A stretch of 64,000 bases of DNA from Ruegeria sp. R14_0 (GCF_017743975.1 NZ_JAGHRC010000001.1:186001-250000); one strand, 5' to 3'; shown: positions 28,979 through 38,937, counted from the first letter of the stretch. The notes: generated by a model from the sequence alone, not told the origin. Program-made: numbers and translations.

Positions 28979-29042
28979 CGTAGAGGTGGAACTAAGCGGA
29001 CCTTCCGGGCATGGTGTTTCAAACCGGAATTGGGAGGCCCAA

Positions 29043-29825
29043 ATGTCACGTGTTTCCATCGAGTACAAAGACCACATCGCCCATGTCACACTGACCCGCG
29101 GCGATAAAATGAACGCGCTGGACGACGCGATGATCAAGGCGATCATTTCCGCCGGGCAAGAGGTTGCGGCCTCGGACGCGCGCGCGGTGGTTCTGTCGGG
29201 CGAGGGCAAGAGCTTTTGCGCTGGCCTCGACATGGCCGGTTTTGCCAGCATGGCGCAAACGGACCCAACCGATTGGCTAATGTCACGCAGCCACAAAGAT
29301 GCCAATGAGGTGCAAGAGGTCGCTCTGGTCTGGCGACGCGTGCCTGTTCCCGTGATCTGCGCCATTCAGGGCGTTGCTTATGGCGGCGGTCTGCAACTGG
29401 CGCTGGGCGCTGATGTTCGCATTGCCCACCCCGAGGCAAAGCTGTCGGTGATGGAGATGAAATGGGGCCTGATCCCGGATATGGGCGGAATGGTTTTGCT
29501 ACCAAAGCTGGTTCGGTCAGATGTGCTGCGCCTGTTGACCTACACCGCGCGTCCCATTGGTGCTGCTCAGGCGGCAGAGTGGGGGTTGGTCACCAAGCTT
29601 TCGGATGATCCACGAACCGAGGCCATCGCTTTGGCCGAGAACATCGCAGGCCAAAGCCCATCGGCGATCCGGGCGGCCAAGCGCCTGATCAAGGTCGCCG
29701 AGTCCCAACCCCGTGCTGAAGTTCTGACCGAGGAATCCTCCGAACAGGTCGCGTTAATTGGCAAACCGGAGCAGATGGAGGTTATTGCGGCACAGATGCA
29801 GGGTCGCAAGCCGGAATTCAAATGA
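29043..29825 (+). CDS. Enoyl-CoA hydratase/isomerase family (crotonase) protein
   Basis: 260 aa from the ATG at 29043 (MSRVSIEYKDHIAHVTLTR), with GGGAGG upstream. The crotonase oxyanion-hole segments are GKSFCAGLDMAGFA and QGVAYGGGLQLALGADVRIA. The first catalytic Glu position of hydratases is not obvious, while the SVMEMKWGLIPDMGGMV segment supplies acidic and Met residues as in isomerase-like members. It acts on an acyl-CoA in the cytoplasm; the exact reaction (hydratase or isomerase) cannot be fixed. It is 64 nt after the SMP-30-like gene. Confidence 0.88.
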   Translation: MSRVSIEYKDHIAHVTLTRGDKMNALDDAMIKAIISAGQEVAASDARAVVLSGEGKSFCAGLDMAGFASMAQTDPTDWLMSRSHKDANEVQEVALVWRRVPVPVICAIQGVAYGGGLQLALGADVRIAHPEAKLSVMEMKWGLIPDMGGMVLLPKLVRSDVLRLLTYTARPIGAAQAAEWGLVTKLSDDPRTEAIALAENIAGQSPSAIRAAKRLIKVAESQPRAEVLTEESSEQVALIGKPEQMEVIAAQMQGRKPEFK

Positions 29826-29905
29826 ATATGGTGGCAGTCCGACCCTGCTGGTCCGAAATCGAACGACCCGGTTTTGGTGCCTGTTTAGACATTTGCGCAC
29901 GAGTG

Positions 29906-30238
29906 CTAACGTAAAAAGGCCCGCCTTGCATCGCGCGCCATGTTGTAGCGCATCTCAAGCTCGGCAATCTGCGCCATTGTTGCCTTGCGCTCTTCCGGGT
30001 CGGTCTGAGAAGCATAGGATTTTCGCGCGTCGTCCAGCTTTTTCTTGATGTCGAACTCTTCGGGCAAAACACCTGCCTGTGCCATGATGCGATGACCTGC
30101 CGCAAGCGCCGGATCGGTTTGCGCTTCGGACGAACGATCGGGCAGAGGCCGACCTTCGCCCTCCAACCTGTCCAGCTGACCTTCGGCTTGCGCCTTTTTG
30201 ATCTGGCGTTCAACCAGTTTTCCAAACGATCCCAACAT
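29906..30238 (-). CDS. DUF1992 (DnaJ-C28-like) domain protein
   Basis: 110 aa beginning with the DUF1992 signature: VERQIKKAQAEGQLDRLEGEGRPLPD, then MAQAGVLPEEFDIKKKLDDARK. The family corresponds to the conserved region of eukaryotic DNAJC28; function in bacteria is unknown. GGAG lies ahead of the ATG. BenE lies 39 nt upstream in the same direction, so both may share a transcript. Confidence 0.9.
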   Translation of the reverse strand: MLGSFGKLVERQIKKAQAEGQLDRLEGEGRPLPDRSSEAQTDPALAAGHRIMAQAGVLPEEFDIKKKLDDARKSYASQTDPEERKATMAQIAELEMRYNMARDARRAFLR

Positions 30239-30277
30239 GACTCCAATGTACTTGACCAGTGCGGCGGGGAAAAGTGA

Positions 30278-31441
30278 TCATCTGAGACGGTTGGTAACAA
30301 GATAGACGACACCTCCTGCCGCCAATCCCCAAACCGCTGCACCTAGACCGAACACAGTGATACCGGACGCGGTGATCGCAAAGGTCAGGATTGCCGCTTC
30401 GCGCTCTGTTGGAACCGCAAGCGCGGCGTGTGTGGCGTTTGCCATCACCCCGATCAGAGCGATACCCGTGAGCGTGCCCATCAGCAACGGATCGGCATGG
30501 GCGGCAAACCCTGTGATCGCCACAGCGAACACCCCGAAAAGGCAATAGAACACGCCTGCCATGACCGCTGACCAATAGCGCTGGTTCGGGTCCGGATGGC
30601 TGTCCTCGTTCGAGCACATGGCCGCTGTAATCGCTGCTAGGCAGGTGGCGGGGGCACCAAAGGGGGCGGACAGGATGCTTGCCCCACCGACCGCCGAGAA
30701 CAGATTGCCGGCCCGCGGCGCGTAGCCAAAGCTGCGCATCACGGCGATACCGGGGATGTTCTGCGTGGCCATGGTGACAATGAACAGAGGGATACCGATG
30801 CCGATCGCAGAGGCGACCGAGAACGTCGGCATTGTAAGAACAGGCGCTGCCACCAAATGTTCCGGCATGACCGAGCCGTCGCCAGCGTTCAGAACAACGA
30901 CAATAGCCGCGGCGATCACAGCGGCCGGAACCGCAAATAGCCGGTTGATCCGCCCGGCGATGAACCACGTTAGGATGACTGGTAACGCTTGCGATGGAAC
31001 AGCGGCGGCGGCTTGAAACGGGATAACGCACAGTGGCAACAAAACCCCGCCCAGCATTGCCTGCGCCAGCGTCGTCGGGATGGCCGCTGCAAGCCTTCCA
31101 AGCGGCCCCCACAATCCGGCCAGAACAGTCAGCGCACCTGCACACAGGAACGCCCCTACGGCGTCCGAAAATCCGACCAGCGGAGTTGCGGAAACTGCAA
31201 GCAGGGCGGCCCCCGGCGTGGACCAGGCCACGCTGATCGGTTGCTTGTACCAAAGGCTGACGACAATCGCCGTCAACCCCATCGCAATTGCGGCCATCAT
31301 CAAGCCAGAGGCGGACTCAGCCTCCGATGCGCCCATTGCGGCCAGACCCTGCAGCACAATCGGAAATGAGCTGAAGAACCCAACCACCGCGACCACAAGG
31401 CCGGTCGATACTGTTTGCAAGGGTGGAGAAGAGCGCGCCAT
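30278..31441 (-). CDS. BenE family benzoate/H+ symporter-like transporter
   Basis: 387 aa from the ATG at 31441, supported by GAGG 5 nt upstream; a start 14 codons earlier is possible. The protein has about 10-12 hydrophobic helices and the BenE signature segments FSSFPIVLQGLAAMGASEAESASGLM, ISVAWSTPGAALLAVS, and ATQNIPGIAVMRSFGYAP with APFGAPATCLAAITAA. The name-giving member imports benzoate with protons; no aromatic degradation genes are nearby, so the substrate here is open. Confidence 0.92.
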   Translation of the reverse strand: MARSSPPLQTVSTGLVVAVVGFFSSFPIVLQGLAAMGASEAESASGLMMAAIAMGLTAIVVSLWYKQPISVAWSTPGAALLAVSATPLVGFSDAVGAFLCAGALTVLAGLWGPLGRLAAAIPTTLAQAMLGGVLLPLCVIPFQAAAAVPSQALPVILTWFIAGRINRLFAVPAAVIAAAIVVVLNAGDGSVMPEHLVAAPVLTMPTFSVASAIGIGIPLFIVTMATQNIPGIAVMRSFGYAPRAGNLFSAVGGASILSAPFGAPATCLAAITAAMCSNEDSHPDPNQRYWSAVMAGVFYCLFGVFAVAITGFAAHADPLLMGTLTGIALIGVMANATHAALAVPTEREAAILTFAITASGITVFGLGAAVWGLAAGGVVYLVTNRLR

Positions 31442-31520
31442 CGCAGCCTCAGAGTTGCCTAGGCGACTTGCTAACAATCCCAAGCGGCTGGGAACAAGCT
31501 AAAAGCAGTCGCTATAAGCA

Positions 31521-31552
31521 AAAACCCCGCCGAAGGCATATCGGCGGGGGTT
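31521..31552 (-). terminator. Rho-independent terminator of valS
   Basis: On the minus strand CCCCGCCGA-TATGCCT-TCGGCGGGG is a 9-bp perfect stem directly followed by TTTT. It lies 31 nt after the valS stop and is joined to the repeat core at 31561-31583. Confidence 0.85.
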
Positions 31553-31560
31553 GGGATTTA

Positions 31561-31583
31561 AGTATTTGGAAAAAGATGAAGAT
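31561..31583 (-). repeat. Repeat core (subtype B) in the valS 3' untranslated region
   Basis: The minus strand reads ATCTTCATCTTTTTCC then AAATACT. It matches the core after argD (42976-42998) with one difference and is identical, in inverted orientation, to 34043-34065 inside the valS coding sequence. Confidence 0.75.
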
Positions 31584-34500
31584 CAGGCGATTTCGGCCAG
31601 ACGGGCGAGGGCCTCGTTTAGTTTCGCCTCTTCTTCTTCGCGGGCGGCGAGGTTGGCTTTGGCTTCCTCAACAACCTCTTCCGGGGCCGAGGCCACGAAT
31701 TTGGGGTTGTTCAGGCGTCCGCGCAGGCCGCCGAGCTCTTTGGCCAGTTTGCCTTTGGCTTTCTCCAGTCGTTCCTTCTCCGCGCCGATGTCGATGATGT
31801 CCGCCAGAGGCAGGCCGAAGGACGCGCCGGGGGCGGCGATCGAGATTGTGCCTTTGGGCAGCTCGTCGGTCTTTGTCAGGCTGTCGATCCGTGCCAGACG
31901 CTTGATCAGCGCCTCGTTGCGGCCCCATGCGGCTTGGCCGTTGGCGTCGATCTCGGTCACCAGCATCGGCACATAGAGGCCAGCCGGAACCCGCATCTGC
32001 GCTCGGGCCGAGCGGGTGTTTTCGATCACCGAGATCACCCAGTTCATCTCACGGTCTGCTTCAGCGTCGATCAAATCGGCGGCTGCGTAGGTCGGCCAGT
32101 CTGCGTGGACGACCATCTTGGGCCGCGTGCCGGTCAGGCCCCAAAGCTCTTCGGTGATAAAGGGCATGATCGGGTGCAGCAGGACCATGCATTGATCAAG
32201 AACCCAGCGCATGGTGGCGCGGGTTTCGGCCTGGGCCTCGGCGTCGTCGCCCTGCAGCAAGGGTTTCGACAGTTCTACGTACCAGTCGCAGACCTTGCCC
32301 CAGACAAAAGCGTACAGAGCGTTGGCCGCATCGTTGAAGCGATAGCTTTCCAGCGCCGCGTCGACCTCTTCCCGCACGCGGGCGGTTTCGCCGATGATCC
32401 AGCGGTTCACGGCGGCTTTGGGTTTCAGGTCGGCCACGTCGAGTTGTGGAACGGCGTCGGTGAAGACATCGTTCATCTCGGCAAAGCGGACGGCGTTCCA
32501 CAGCTTGGTGCCGAAGTTGCGATAGCCGGTGATGCGCTCGCGGGACAGTTTCAGCACGCCGCCAATCGCCGCCATCGAGGCATTGGTGAACCGCAGCGCG
32601 TCGGCGCCGAATTCGTCCACGATCTCCAGCGGGTCGATGACGTTGCCAGTGGTTTTGGACATCTTCTTGCCCTTCTCGTCGCGGACGAGCTGGTGCAGGT
32701 AGACGGTGTGGAACGGGATCTGATCGACCACGGCCAGTTGCATCATCATCATCCGGGCGACCCAGAAGAACAGGATGTCGAAACCGGTGATCAGAACGTC
32801 CGTGGGGAAGTAGCGTTCCAGTTCCTCGGTCTGCTCGGGCCAGCCCAGCGTTCCAATGGGCCAGAGGCCGGACGAGAACCAAGTGTCGAGAACGTCGGGG
32901 TCGCGCCAAACCGGGTAAATCAGCTTGGTCGGGTCTTGCTCAATCGCGTACTGAGCAAGGCTCTCAGCGAACTGATGGATCGCTTCCTGCTTGTCGGCAA
33001 CTTCGACGACCGTCGCGTGGCTCAGCGGGCTGGGAATGTTTGCGTTGTCGTCGAGGAATTTTTCCGTAACGGCTTCAAGGCTCGAAGCACATTCCATGAC
33101 GTTGCCGCGATGCAGCATGCCACCTTCGTTCAGCAAGCGGCCCAACTCGACCAGATCAAGGTTGCCGTCGTTTTCGTCGTCCTTGAACTCTTCAGCCGAG
33201 AGATCAAGCCCATACCAAACCGGAATCTGGTGCCCCCACCACAGCTGGCGCGAAATGCACCAGGGCTCGATGTTTTCAAGCCAGTGGTAATAGGTTTTCT
33301 CGCCCGACTCGGGGATGATCTTGACCGTGCCGTCCTTGACCGCATCCAGCGCGGGGCCAACGACCTTTTCGGCATCGACGAACCACTGGTCGGTGAACAT
33401 CGGCTCGATCACGACTTTCGAACGGTCTCCGAAGGGCTGCATGATCGGTTTGAACTCGACCAACGGCACCAGTTTGTCGGCACCTTCGTGATCCGGCTTC
33501 AACGCGGTCGAGCCCAGACGCGGGTCATCCGCGCGGGTCATCACGGCCAGACCGTCGGCGGTGATCTCTTCGACAACCTTCGCCCGCGCCTCGAACCGGT
33601 CGAGGCCGCGCAGGTGGTCGGGGACCAGATTGATCGCGTCGATCTCATTCTCGGTGAACGCTTTGCCGCGTGCGAATTCTTGGGCCTTGCCCGCCTCGTT
33701 GGCGTAGGGCGCGCCATCGGCTCGCATCGCGCCTTTGGTGTCCATCAGGCGGTACATCGGGATACCGCCACGCTTGGCGACCTGATTGTCGTTGAAGTCA
33801 TGCGCGCCAGTGATCTTCACCGCACCCGAGCCAAACTCAGGATCAGGGTAGTCATCGGTAATAATCGGAATCTGGCGGCGATGCTCTTTCGGACCAACCG
33901 GGATTTCGCAGAGTTTGCCGATGATTGGCGCATACCGTTCATCCGAGGGGTGAACCGCAACCGCGCCGTCGCCCAGCATGGTTTCGGGCCGCGTGGTCGC
34001 GATGGAAATGTAGTCTCGCTCCTCGCGGAAGATCACATTCCCATCTTCATCTTTTTCCAAATACTCATATGTCTCACCGCCCGCCAAGGGGTACTTGAAG
34101 TGCCACATATGCCCGGCGACTTCAATATTCTCGACCTCAAGGTCCGAAATGGCCGTTTCGAAATGCGGGTCCCAGTTGACCAGTCGCTTGCCGCGATAGA
34201 TCAGGCCCTTTTCGTACATGTCGACAAAGACCTTAATGACGGCGTCGTGGAAGTTGGCCGAGTTTTCATGCCCCGTCCGCGGATCGCGCGGTGCGCCTGC
34301 CATTGTGAAGGCATTGCGCGACCAGTCGCAGCTAGAGCCCAGACGCTTTAGCTGTTCGATAATTGTGCCGCCGTATTCGCCTTTCCATTCCCAGACCTTG
34401 TCCAGAAACGCCTCACGCCCCATTTCTCGGCGACTTGGTTGCTGGGTGGCGGCCAGCATCTTTTCCACCTGCATTTGCGTCGCAATACCGGCGTGGTCCT

Positions 34501-34744
34501 GTCCGGGTTGCCACAGCGTGTCGAAGCCGCGCATGCGGTGCCAGCGGATCAGGATGTCCTGCAGCGTGTTGTTGAATGCATGGCCCACGTGCAGCGCCCC
34601 CGTCACGTTGGGCGGCGGGATCATGATGGTAAAGCTTTCGTCGCGCGATTTGTTCGCGCCTGCCTTGAAGGCTCCGGCCTGTTCCCAGACCTCGTATATG
34701 CGGGCCTCGGCTTCGGCCGCGTTGAATGTCTTTTCCATCGCCAT
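31583..34744 (-). CDS. valS: Valine-tRNA ligase
   Basis: 1053 aa. It charges tRNA-Val with valine and edits mischarged threonine. The class I motifs are intact: the HIGH equivalent in [13 protein letters not shown] and KMSKTTGN. The editing domain includes [19 protein letters not shown]. Just before that there is an extra loop, [20 protein letters not shown], longer than in the E. coli enzyme as I recall it, and its DNA contains the 23-nt repeat segment at 34043-34065. A tRNA-binding coiled coil closes the protein ([21 protein letters not shown]). The start has AGGA 8 nt upstream. A terminator follows the stop. Confidence 0.97.
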   Translation of the reverse strand: MAMEKTFNAAEAEARIYEVWEQAGAFKAGANKSRDESFTIMIPPPNVTGALHVGHAFNNTLQDILIRWHRMRGFDTLWQPGQDHAGIATQMQVEKMLAATQQPSRREMGREAFLDKVWEWKGEYGGTIIEQLKRLGSSCDWSRNAFTMAGAPRDPRTGHENSANFHDAVIKVFVDMYEKGLIYRGKRLVNWDPHFETAISDLEVENIEVAGHMWHFKYPLAGGETYEYLEKDEDGNVIFREERDYISIATTRPETMLGDGAVAVHPSDERYAPIIGKLCEIPVGPKEHRRQIPIITDDYPDPEFGSGAVKITGAHDFNDNQVAKRGGIPMYRLMDTKGAMRADGAPYANEAGKAQEFARGKAFTENEIDAINLVPDHLRGLDRFEARAKVVEEITADGLAVMTRADDPRLGSTALKPDHEGADKLVPLVEFKPIMQPFGDRSKVVIEPMFTDQWFVDAEKVVGPALDAVKDGTVKIIPESGEKTYYHWLENIEPWCISRQLWWGHQIPVWYGLDLSAEEFKDDENDGNLDLVELGRLLNEGGMLHRGNVMECASSLEAVTEKFLDDNANIPSPLSHATVVEVADKQEAIHQFAESLAQYAIEQDPTKLIYPVWRDPDVLDTWFSSGLWPIGTLGWPEQTEELERYFPTDVLITGFDILFFWVARMMMMQLAVVDQIPFHTVYLHQLVRDEKGKKMSKTTGNVIDPLEIVDEFGADALRFTNASMAAIGGVLKLSRERITGYRNFGTKLWNAVRFAEMNDVFTDAVPQLDVADLKPKAAVNRWIIGETARVREEVDAALESYRFNDAANALYAFVWGKVCDWYVELSKPLLQGDDAEAQAETRATMRWVLDQCMVLLHPIMPFITEELWGLTGTRPKMVVHADWPTYAAADLIDAEADREMNWVISVIENTRSARAQMRVPAGLYVPMLVTEIDANGQAAWGRNEALIKRLARIDSLTKTDELPKGTISIAAPGASFGLPLADIIDIGAEKERLEKAKGKLAKELGGLRGRLNNPKFVASAPEEVVEEAKANLAAREEEEAKLNEALARLAEIA
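34043..34065 (-). repeat. Intergenic repeat core inside the valS reading frame
   Basis: The plus strand reads ATCTTCATCTTTTTCC then AAATACT, a perfect 23-nt inverted copy of 31561-31583. In the valS frame it encodes EYLEKDED within an extra loop ahead of the editing-domain TTRPET motif. Confidence 0.75.
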
Positions 34745-34877
34745 CGGGTGCGTCCTGCGTCATCAATCTTGGGTCAGCGCCTGCAATAGCGAATGCTTGC
34801 AAGAAGGGGAAGGCCCCTATGGACATCACCCGGCTGCAGGCTAGTCTCGCCCCGTATCGCAGCGGCAGGAGCACAGC

Positions 34878-37169
34878 ATGGAAAAGTTCGGCAGAAGCCA
34901 GCCCGTCAAACGGATCGAGGATCAGCGGTTTCTGACCGGGCAGGGGTGTTACATGGACGACGACGTGCCCGAGAACGCCCTGTTTGCGGCGTTCTTCCGA
35001 AGCCCGGTCGCCCATGGTCGGATAACCGCGCTTGACCTGGATGCCGCGCGGCAGGCGGACGGCGTGCGCTTTGTCCTTGCATTGGACGATCTTGTGGCCG
35101 CCGGGATTGACACCGTCATGAATGCCGCTGCCGTGCCGAACCGCGATGGTTCGCAAACCGCGCTGCCTGATCGTCATATGCTGGCGAAAGATCGCGTCCG
35201 TTTCGTAGGCGAACCCGTCGCCGTCGTGATTGCAGAGACGCTGTCGCAGGCGCGGGACGCGGCCGAGTTGATCTGGATGGAAACCGATGATCTGTCCGCA
35301 AAACTGGACGTCGATATTGGGGGCGCGCCACTGCATGCCGAGGTTCCCGACAACAGGGCGTTTGACTGGGGGCTTGGGGACGAAACGGCGACAGAGGCCG
35401 CCTTTCAGTCCGCCGCCCATACCGTTGCGCTGAACGTCGCCGATAACCGGGTTATTATAACGTCGATCGAGCCGCGCGGCTGTCGGGCCAGTTGGGCCGA
35501 TGGACGGCTGCACTTTGCTTATGGCGGGCAAGGCGTTTGGGCAATGCGGGGACAGTTGGCGCAAAAGCTGAAGCTTAAGCCAGAGGAGATTCGGGTCACT
35601 ACTCCGGACGTCGGCGGCGGGTTCGGTATGAAGGTGATGCCATATCCCGAGTATTTCTGCGTCTCGGTTGCGGCGATGAAGCTGGGCCAGCCCGTGCACT
35701 GGATGTCGGACCGGTCCGAGGCGATGCTGTCGGATCACCACGGTCGCGACCTGACCTCGCTTGCCGAACTGGCCTTTGACGAAGACCTGAACATCACTGC
35801 CTACCGGGTGCACAGCAAAGTCAATCTGGGTGCATATAGCAGCCATTTCGGGCAGGCGATTCAGACCAATCTGTTCAGCAAGGTTCTGATGGGGGTCTAC
35901 GACGTTCAGGCCACATATCTGCGGGTCGAAGGGTTCTATACCAACACAACGCAGGTCGACGCCTATCGCGGCGCAGGCCGACCCGAGGCGATCTATGTGC
36001 TGGAACGCGTCCTTGACCGTGCCGCGCGGCAATTGGGTGTCGACCCGTGGGAGCTGCGTCGCCGGAACTTTATCAAACCGCAGAACTTCCCTTACAAGAC
36101 CGCGACGGGCGAAACCTATGACGTAGGCGATTTCGACATGGTCCTGTCCCGCGCTGAGGAACAGAGCCAAGGATTCGCGGACCGCAAGGCCGCCGATGCC
36201 GACCGCGGCCTGATCCGCGGGCAGGGGCTGTGTTACTATATCGAAAGTATTTTGGGTGACCCTTCGGAAAACGCAAAAGTCGAGTTCTGCGAGGATGGCA
36301 CCGTGAATCTCTATGTTGGCACCCAGTCAAACGGGCAGGGACACGAGACGGTGTACGCGCATTTCCTGTCGGACCAGACCGGGATTCCGCTGGATCAGAT
36401 CAACGTGGTGCAAGGTGACAGCGATAGATTGGCGCATGGCGGTGGCACGGGCGGGTCGCGCTCGGTCACGGTACAAAGCACGGCGACCCTGGCGACTATC
36501 GACGTCATGATCGCCGCATTCACGCCTTATCTTGCCGATAAGATGGGGGTCGAGGAAATCGATGTGTATTTCGACCACGAAACCTTTCGCGCGCCGGGTT
36601 CGAACCTGACGCCCACCCTGACCGAGGCGGCCGAGATGGCCCGTGCCGATGGGCGCACTGACCTGTTGCGGCACGAGGCGCGCGCCGAACTGGATGCGCG
36701 CAGCTATCCCAACGGTGCCCATGTTGCCGAAGTCGTGATCGATTCTTACACCGGCGAAACCTGGGTTGACCGCTATATCGTGGTCGATGATTTCGGCAAC
36801 CTTATCAACCCGATGCTGGCCGAAGGGCAGGTGCATGGCGGGGTGGCCCAAGGTATCGGTCAGGCGTTGTCAGAGCATGTTGTGCATGATGCGCAGGGGC
36901 AACTGCTCACGGCTTCGTTGATGGATTACGCCTTGCCCCGCGCCGCCGAGATACCCATGATTAAGTTTACCTCGGCGCCGGTTCCGTCAACTTCTAACCC
37001 GATGGGGATGAAAGGATGCGGAGAGGCCGGCACCGTGGGCGCGCTGGCCGCTGTGGCAAACGCGGTTCAGGATGCGCTCTGGGATCACGGGGTGCGGCAG
37101 GCTGATATGCCTTTCACACCTCAAAGAGTATGGGAATTGCTGACGCATGGTTCTGTCGCGGCTGAGTAG
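34878..37169 (+). CDS. Xanthine dehydrogenase family molybdopterin-binding subunit (CoxL-like), orphan
   Basis: 763-aa large subunit of the molybdenum hydroxylase family. It starts GRSQPVKRIEDQRFLTGQGCY and contains TPDVGGGFGMKVM, the active-site loop VDAYRGAGRPEAIY, GTQSNGQGHET, and the catalytic Glu in MGMKGCGEAGTVGA near the C-terminus. The AYRGAGR loop is the form II type, not the AYRCSFR loop of true CO dehydrogenase. The family hydroxylates aldehydes or N-heterocycles and needs a FAD subunit and a 2Fe-2S subunit; neither is adjacent. AGGAG precedes the ATG. The DUF2235 gene overlaps its end by 23 nt. Confidence 0.92.
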   Translation: MEKFGRSQPVKRIEDQRFLTGQGCYMDDDVPENALFAAFFRSPVAHGRITALDLDAARQADGVRFVLALDDLVAAGIDTVMNAAAVPNRDGSQTALPDRHMLAKDRVRFVGEPVAVVIAETLSQARDAAELIWMETDDLSAKLDVDIGGAPLHAEVPDNRAFDWGLGDETATEAAFQSAAHTVALNVADNRVIITSIEPRGCRASWADGRLHFAYGGQGVWAMRGQLAQKLKLKPEEIRVTTPDVGGGFGMKVMPYPEYFCVSVAAMKLGQPVHWMSDRSEAMLSDHHGRDLTSLAELAFDEDLNITAYRVHSKVNLGAYSSHFGQAIQTNLFSKVLMGVYDVQATYLRVEGFYTNTTQVDAYRGAGRPEAIYVLERVLDRAARQLGVDPWELRRRNFIKPQNFPYKTATGETYDVGDFDMVLSRAEEQSQGFADRKAADADRGLIRGQGLCYYIESILGDPSENAKVEFCEDGTVNLYVGTQSNGQGHETVYAHFLSDQTGIPLDQINVVQGDSDRLAHGGGTGGSRSVTVQSTATLATIDVMIAAFTPYLADKMGVEEIDVYFDHETFRAPGSNLTPTLTEAAEMARADGRTDLLRHEARAELDARSYPNGAHVAEVVIDSYTGETWVDRYIVVDDFGNLINPMLAEGQVHGGVAQGIGQALSEHVVHDAQGQLLTASLMDYALPRAAEIPMIKFTSAPVPSTSNPMGMKGCGEAGTVGALAAVANAVQDALWDHGVRQADMPFTPQRVWELLTHGSVAAE

Positions 37170-38223
37170 AAAGGTTCTGGGATGGCTTGGACGGCCTTTG
37201 CAGTCCGAGCATTCCGCCGAGGCGCTTCACCGCGAGCCTGTCAGCCATGTCATTATCCTCGACGGCACGATGTCGACGCTTGAGCCAGGCTTTGAAACCC
37301 ATGCGGGTCAAGCCTATCGCCTGTGCCGCGAGATGGGCAGTCAGGTATCCGTGTTTTACGAATCCGGCGTGCAATGGGACAACTGGAAGTCTTCTCTGGA
37401 CGTGATGATGGGGCGCGGCATCAATCGCCAAATCCGCCGCGCCTATGGCTATCTTGCGTCGCGTTACAAGCCCGGCGACCGGATTTACTTCATCGGGTAC
37501 TCGCGCGGCGCATATGGGGTGCGTAGCCTCGCAGGCGTGATCGACATGATCGGTCTGCTCAAGGCCGAACACGCGACGGTGCGCAACATTAAACAGGCCT
37601 ATCGCCACTATGAATGCAATGCCAGCGGGGCTGCTGCAGCCGCGTTCCGACGGCAGTTTTGCCATGAAGACGTGGCGATCGAGATGGTGGGCGTCTGGGA
37701 CACGGTCAAAGCGCTTGGCATGCGCCTGCCGCTGCTCTGGCGCTGGGCCGAAGAACGCCACGCCTTCCACAACCACCAGCTTGGCCCGGCCACGCGCCAC
37801 GGCTATCACGCTATGGCACTGGATGAGACCCGCGAAGTATTTGAGCCGGTGTTGTGGAAATGTACCCCCGAATTCAAAGGCCATGTGGAGCAGGTCTGGT
37901 TCCGCGGCACCCATGGCGACGTCGGTGGGCAATTGAATGGGTTTGAAGAGGCGCGTCCGCTCAGCAACATTTCTCTGATCTGGATGCTGGACAAGGCCGA
38001 GCTGCACGGCCTGCCCCTGCCCGAAGGCTGGCGCGACCGCTTTCCGACAGATACGCATGCGCCGTCAGTAGGAACATGGCGCGGCTGGGGCAAGATTTTC
38101 CTGCTGCGCAAGCATCGCAAAGTCGGACGCGACCGGTCAGAGCATCTGCACGTCTCGGTCGCGCCGGACGAGTTGCCGGGATGGGTGCCGATGCCGGATC
38201 TACCGTCCCATCCGGCGCAGTAG
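37147..38223 (+). CDS. DUF2235 family alpha/beta hydrolase-like protein
   Basis: 358 aa. The segments VIILDGTMSTLEPG, SVFYESGVQWDN, RIYFIGYSRGAYGVRSLAG (nucleophile Ser in GYSRG) and VGVWDTVKALG, and the later WFRGTHGDVGG, are those of DUF2235. This is the domain of Tle1-type phospholipase effectors and of many housekeeping proteins of unknown role. No type VI secretion genes are near and there is no signal peptide, so an effector role is unlikely here. The start lies within the last 23 nt of the molybdopterin subunit gene, in a different frame. Confidence 0.88.
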   Translation: MVLSRLSRKVLGWLGRPLQSEHSAEALHREPVSHVIILDGTMSTLEPGFETHAGQAYRLCREMGSQVSVFYESGVQWDNWKSSLDVMMGRGINRQIRRAYGYLASRYKPGDRIYFIGYSRGAYGVRSLAGVIDMIGLLKAEHATVRNIKQAYRHYECNASGAAAAAFRRQFCHEDVAIEMVGVWDTVKALGMRLPLLWRWAEERHAFHNHQLGPATRHGYHAMALDETREVFEPVLWKCTPEFKGHVEQVWFRGTHGDVGGQLNGFEEARPLSNISLIWMLDKAELHGLPLPEGWRDRFPTDTHAPSVGTWRGWGKIFLLRKHRKVGRDRSEHLHVSVAPDELPGWVPMPDLPSHPAQ

Positions 38224-38226
38224 CGG

Positions 38227-38937
38227 TTAGCTTGGAACACAAGCGTTTCTGACGGGTTGGATCAGTGCGTCCGGGCGTTCGATCAGATCGAAGCGCCATC
38301 TTCTGGGCGACCAGTTATAGATGCGTTGCTTGTCGGGGTGATCGACGATCATCAGGCCGTGAAAGTACCATTTCGACGTGGATTTGTACCCTGTCGCTTC
38401 GGTGTAAAACGCAAACCCACGTAGCTCGTATATCGCGCCGACTGGGGAACCTTGCGCATGGTGGGCAATGCAATAAGGCGATCCATTTGCGATGAAGTGA
38501 GATTGGATCAGGATCATCGACACTGTAAGCAAGGACCACAAAGCTGCGATTGCTGCCGCGATAATCCCGAGCTTTGCGATCCACGAAGGGCCGGGTTCGT
38601 GATCGTGGCCTGCCCAGATGAGAAAACTTGAAGACACTGCAATCGTGAGCGTCAACCCATGTATCAGCTCTGTGGTCGAAAACAGCGAAAACATCCCGGC
38701 GGCCAGGGTCAGTAACAGGCCAGCGATCAGCGAGCACCCTGCTAAAAGCCTTGCCAACCAAACAGGTAATCGCTGCATCCCCATCAAAACGAAGCTTGCA
38801 ACGATCAGGGGCGTGAAGGGGGCGAGCCAAGCGCAAAGATACAAAACCTGTATCAACGGCGATGGCGTTCTACCGAACGGGTTGGGTGTGAATACCGACG
38901 GATTGAGCGGCATCATATAGGCCAGAAAAATCAACAC
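38227..38937 (-). CDS. Unrecognised polytopic membrane protein
   Basis: About 236 aa with four to five hydrophobic segments (AVLIFLAYMMPLN; QVLYLCAWLAPFTPLIVASFVLMG; LLAGCSLIAGLLLTLAAGMF; LTLTIAVSSSFLIWAG; LGIIAAAIAALWSLLTVSMIL) and a C-terminal soluble part of about 75 residues. The start is unsure. The frame runs upstream into gcrA, but a terminator at 39007-39034 shows the real start must be later. Candidates are GTG at 38937 and ATG at 38916, neither with a ribosome site. A GAGGA precedes an in-frame ATT codon further up. I do not recognise a family. Confidence 0.55.
   Translation of the reverse strand: MLIFLAYMMPLNPSVFTPNPFGRTPSPLIQVLYLCAWLAPFTPLIVASFVLMGMQRLPVWLARLLAGCSLIAGLLLTLAAGMFSLFSTTELIHGLTLTIAVSSSFLIWAGHDHEPGPSWIAKLGIIAAAIAALWSLLTVSMILIQSHFIANGSPYCIAHHAQGSPVGAIYELRGFAFYTEATGYKSTSKWYFHGLMIVDHPDKQRIYNWSPRRWRFDLIERPDALIQPVRNACVPS

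Noticed and set aside
31934-34351. 805-codon open frame on the plus strand opposite valS
   Set aside because: It is antisense to a clear valS gene; long antisense frames are expected in GC-rich genes, and the translation shows no domain.
34413-36170. 585-codon minus-strand frame across valS start and the molybdopterin gene
   Set aside because: Mirror frame of two real genes with His/Arg-rich low-complexity composition.
37147-38223. DUF2235 protein as a type VI secretion effector
   Set aside because: No T6SS, VgrG or immunity gene nearby.
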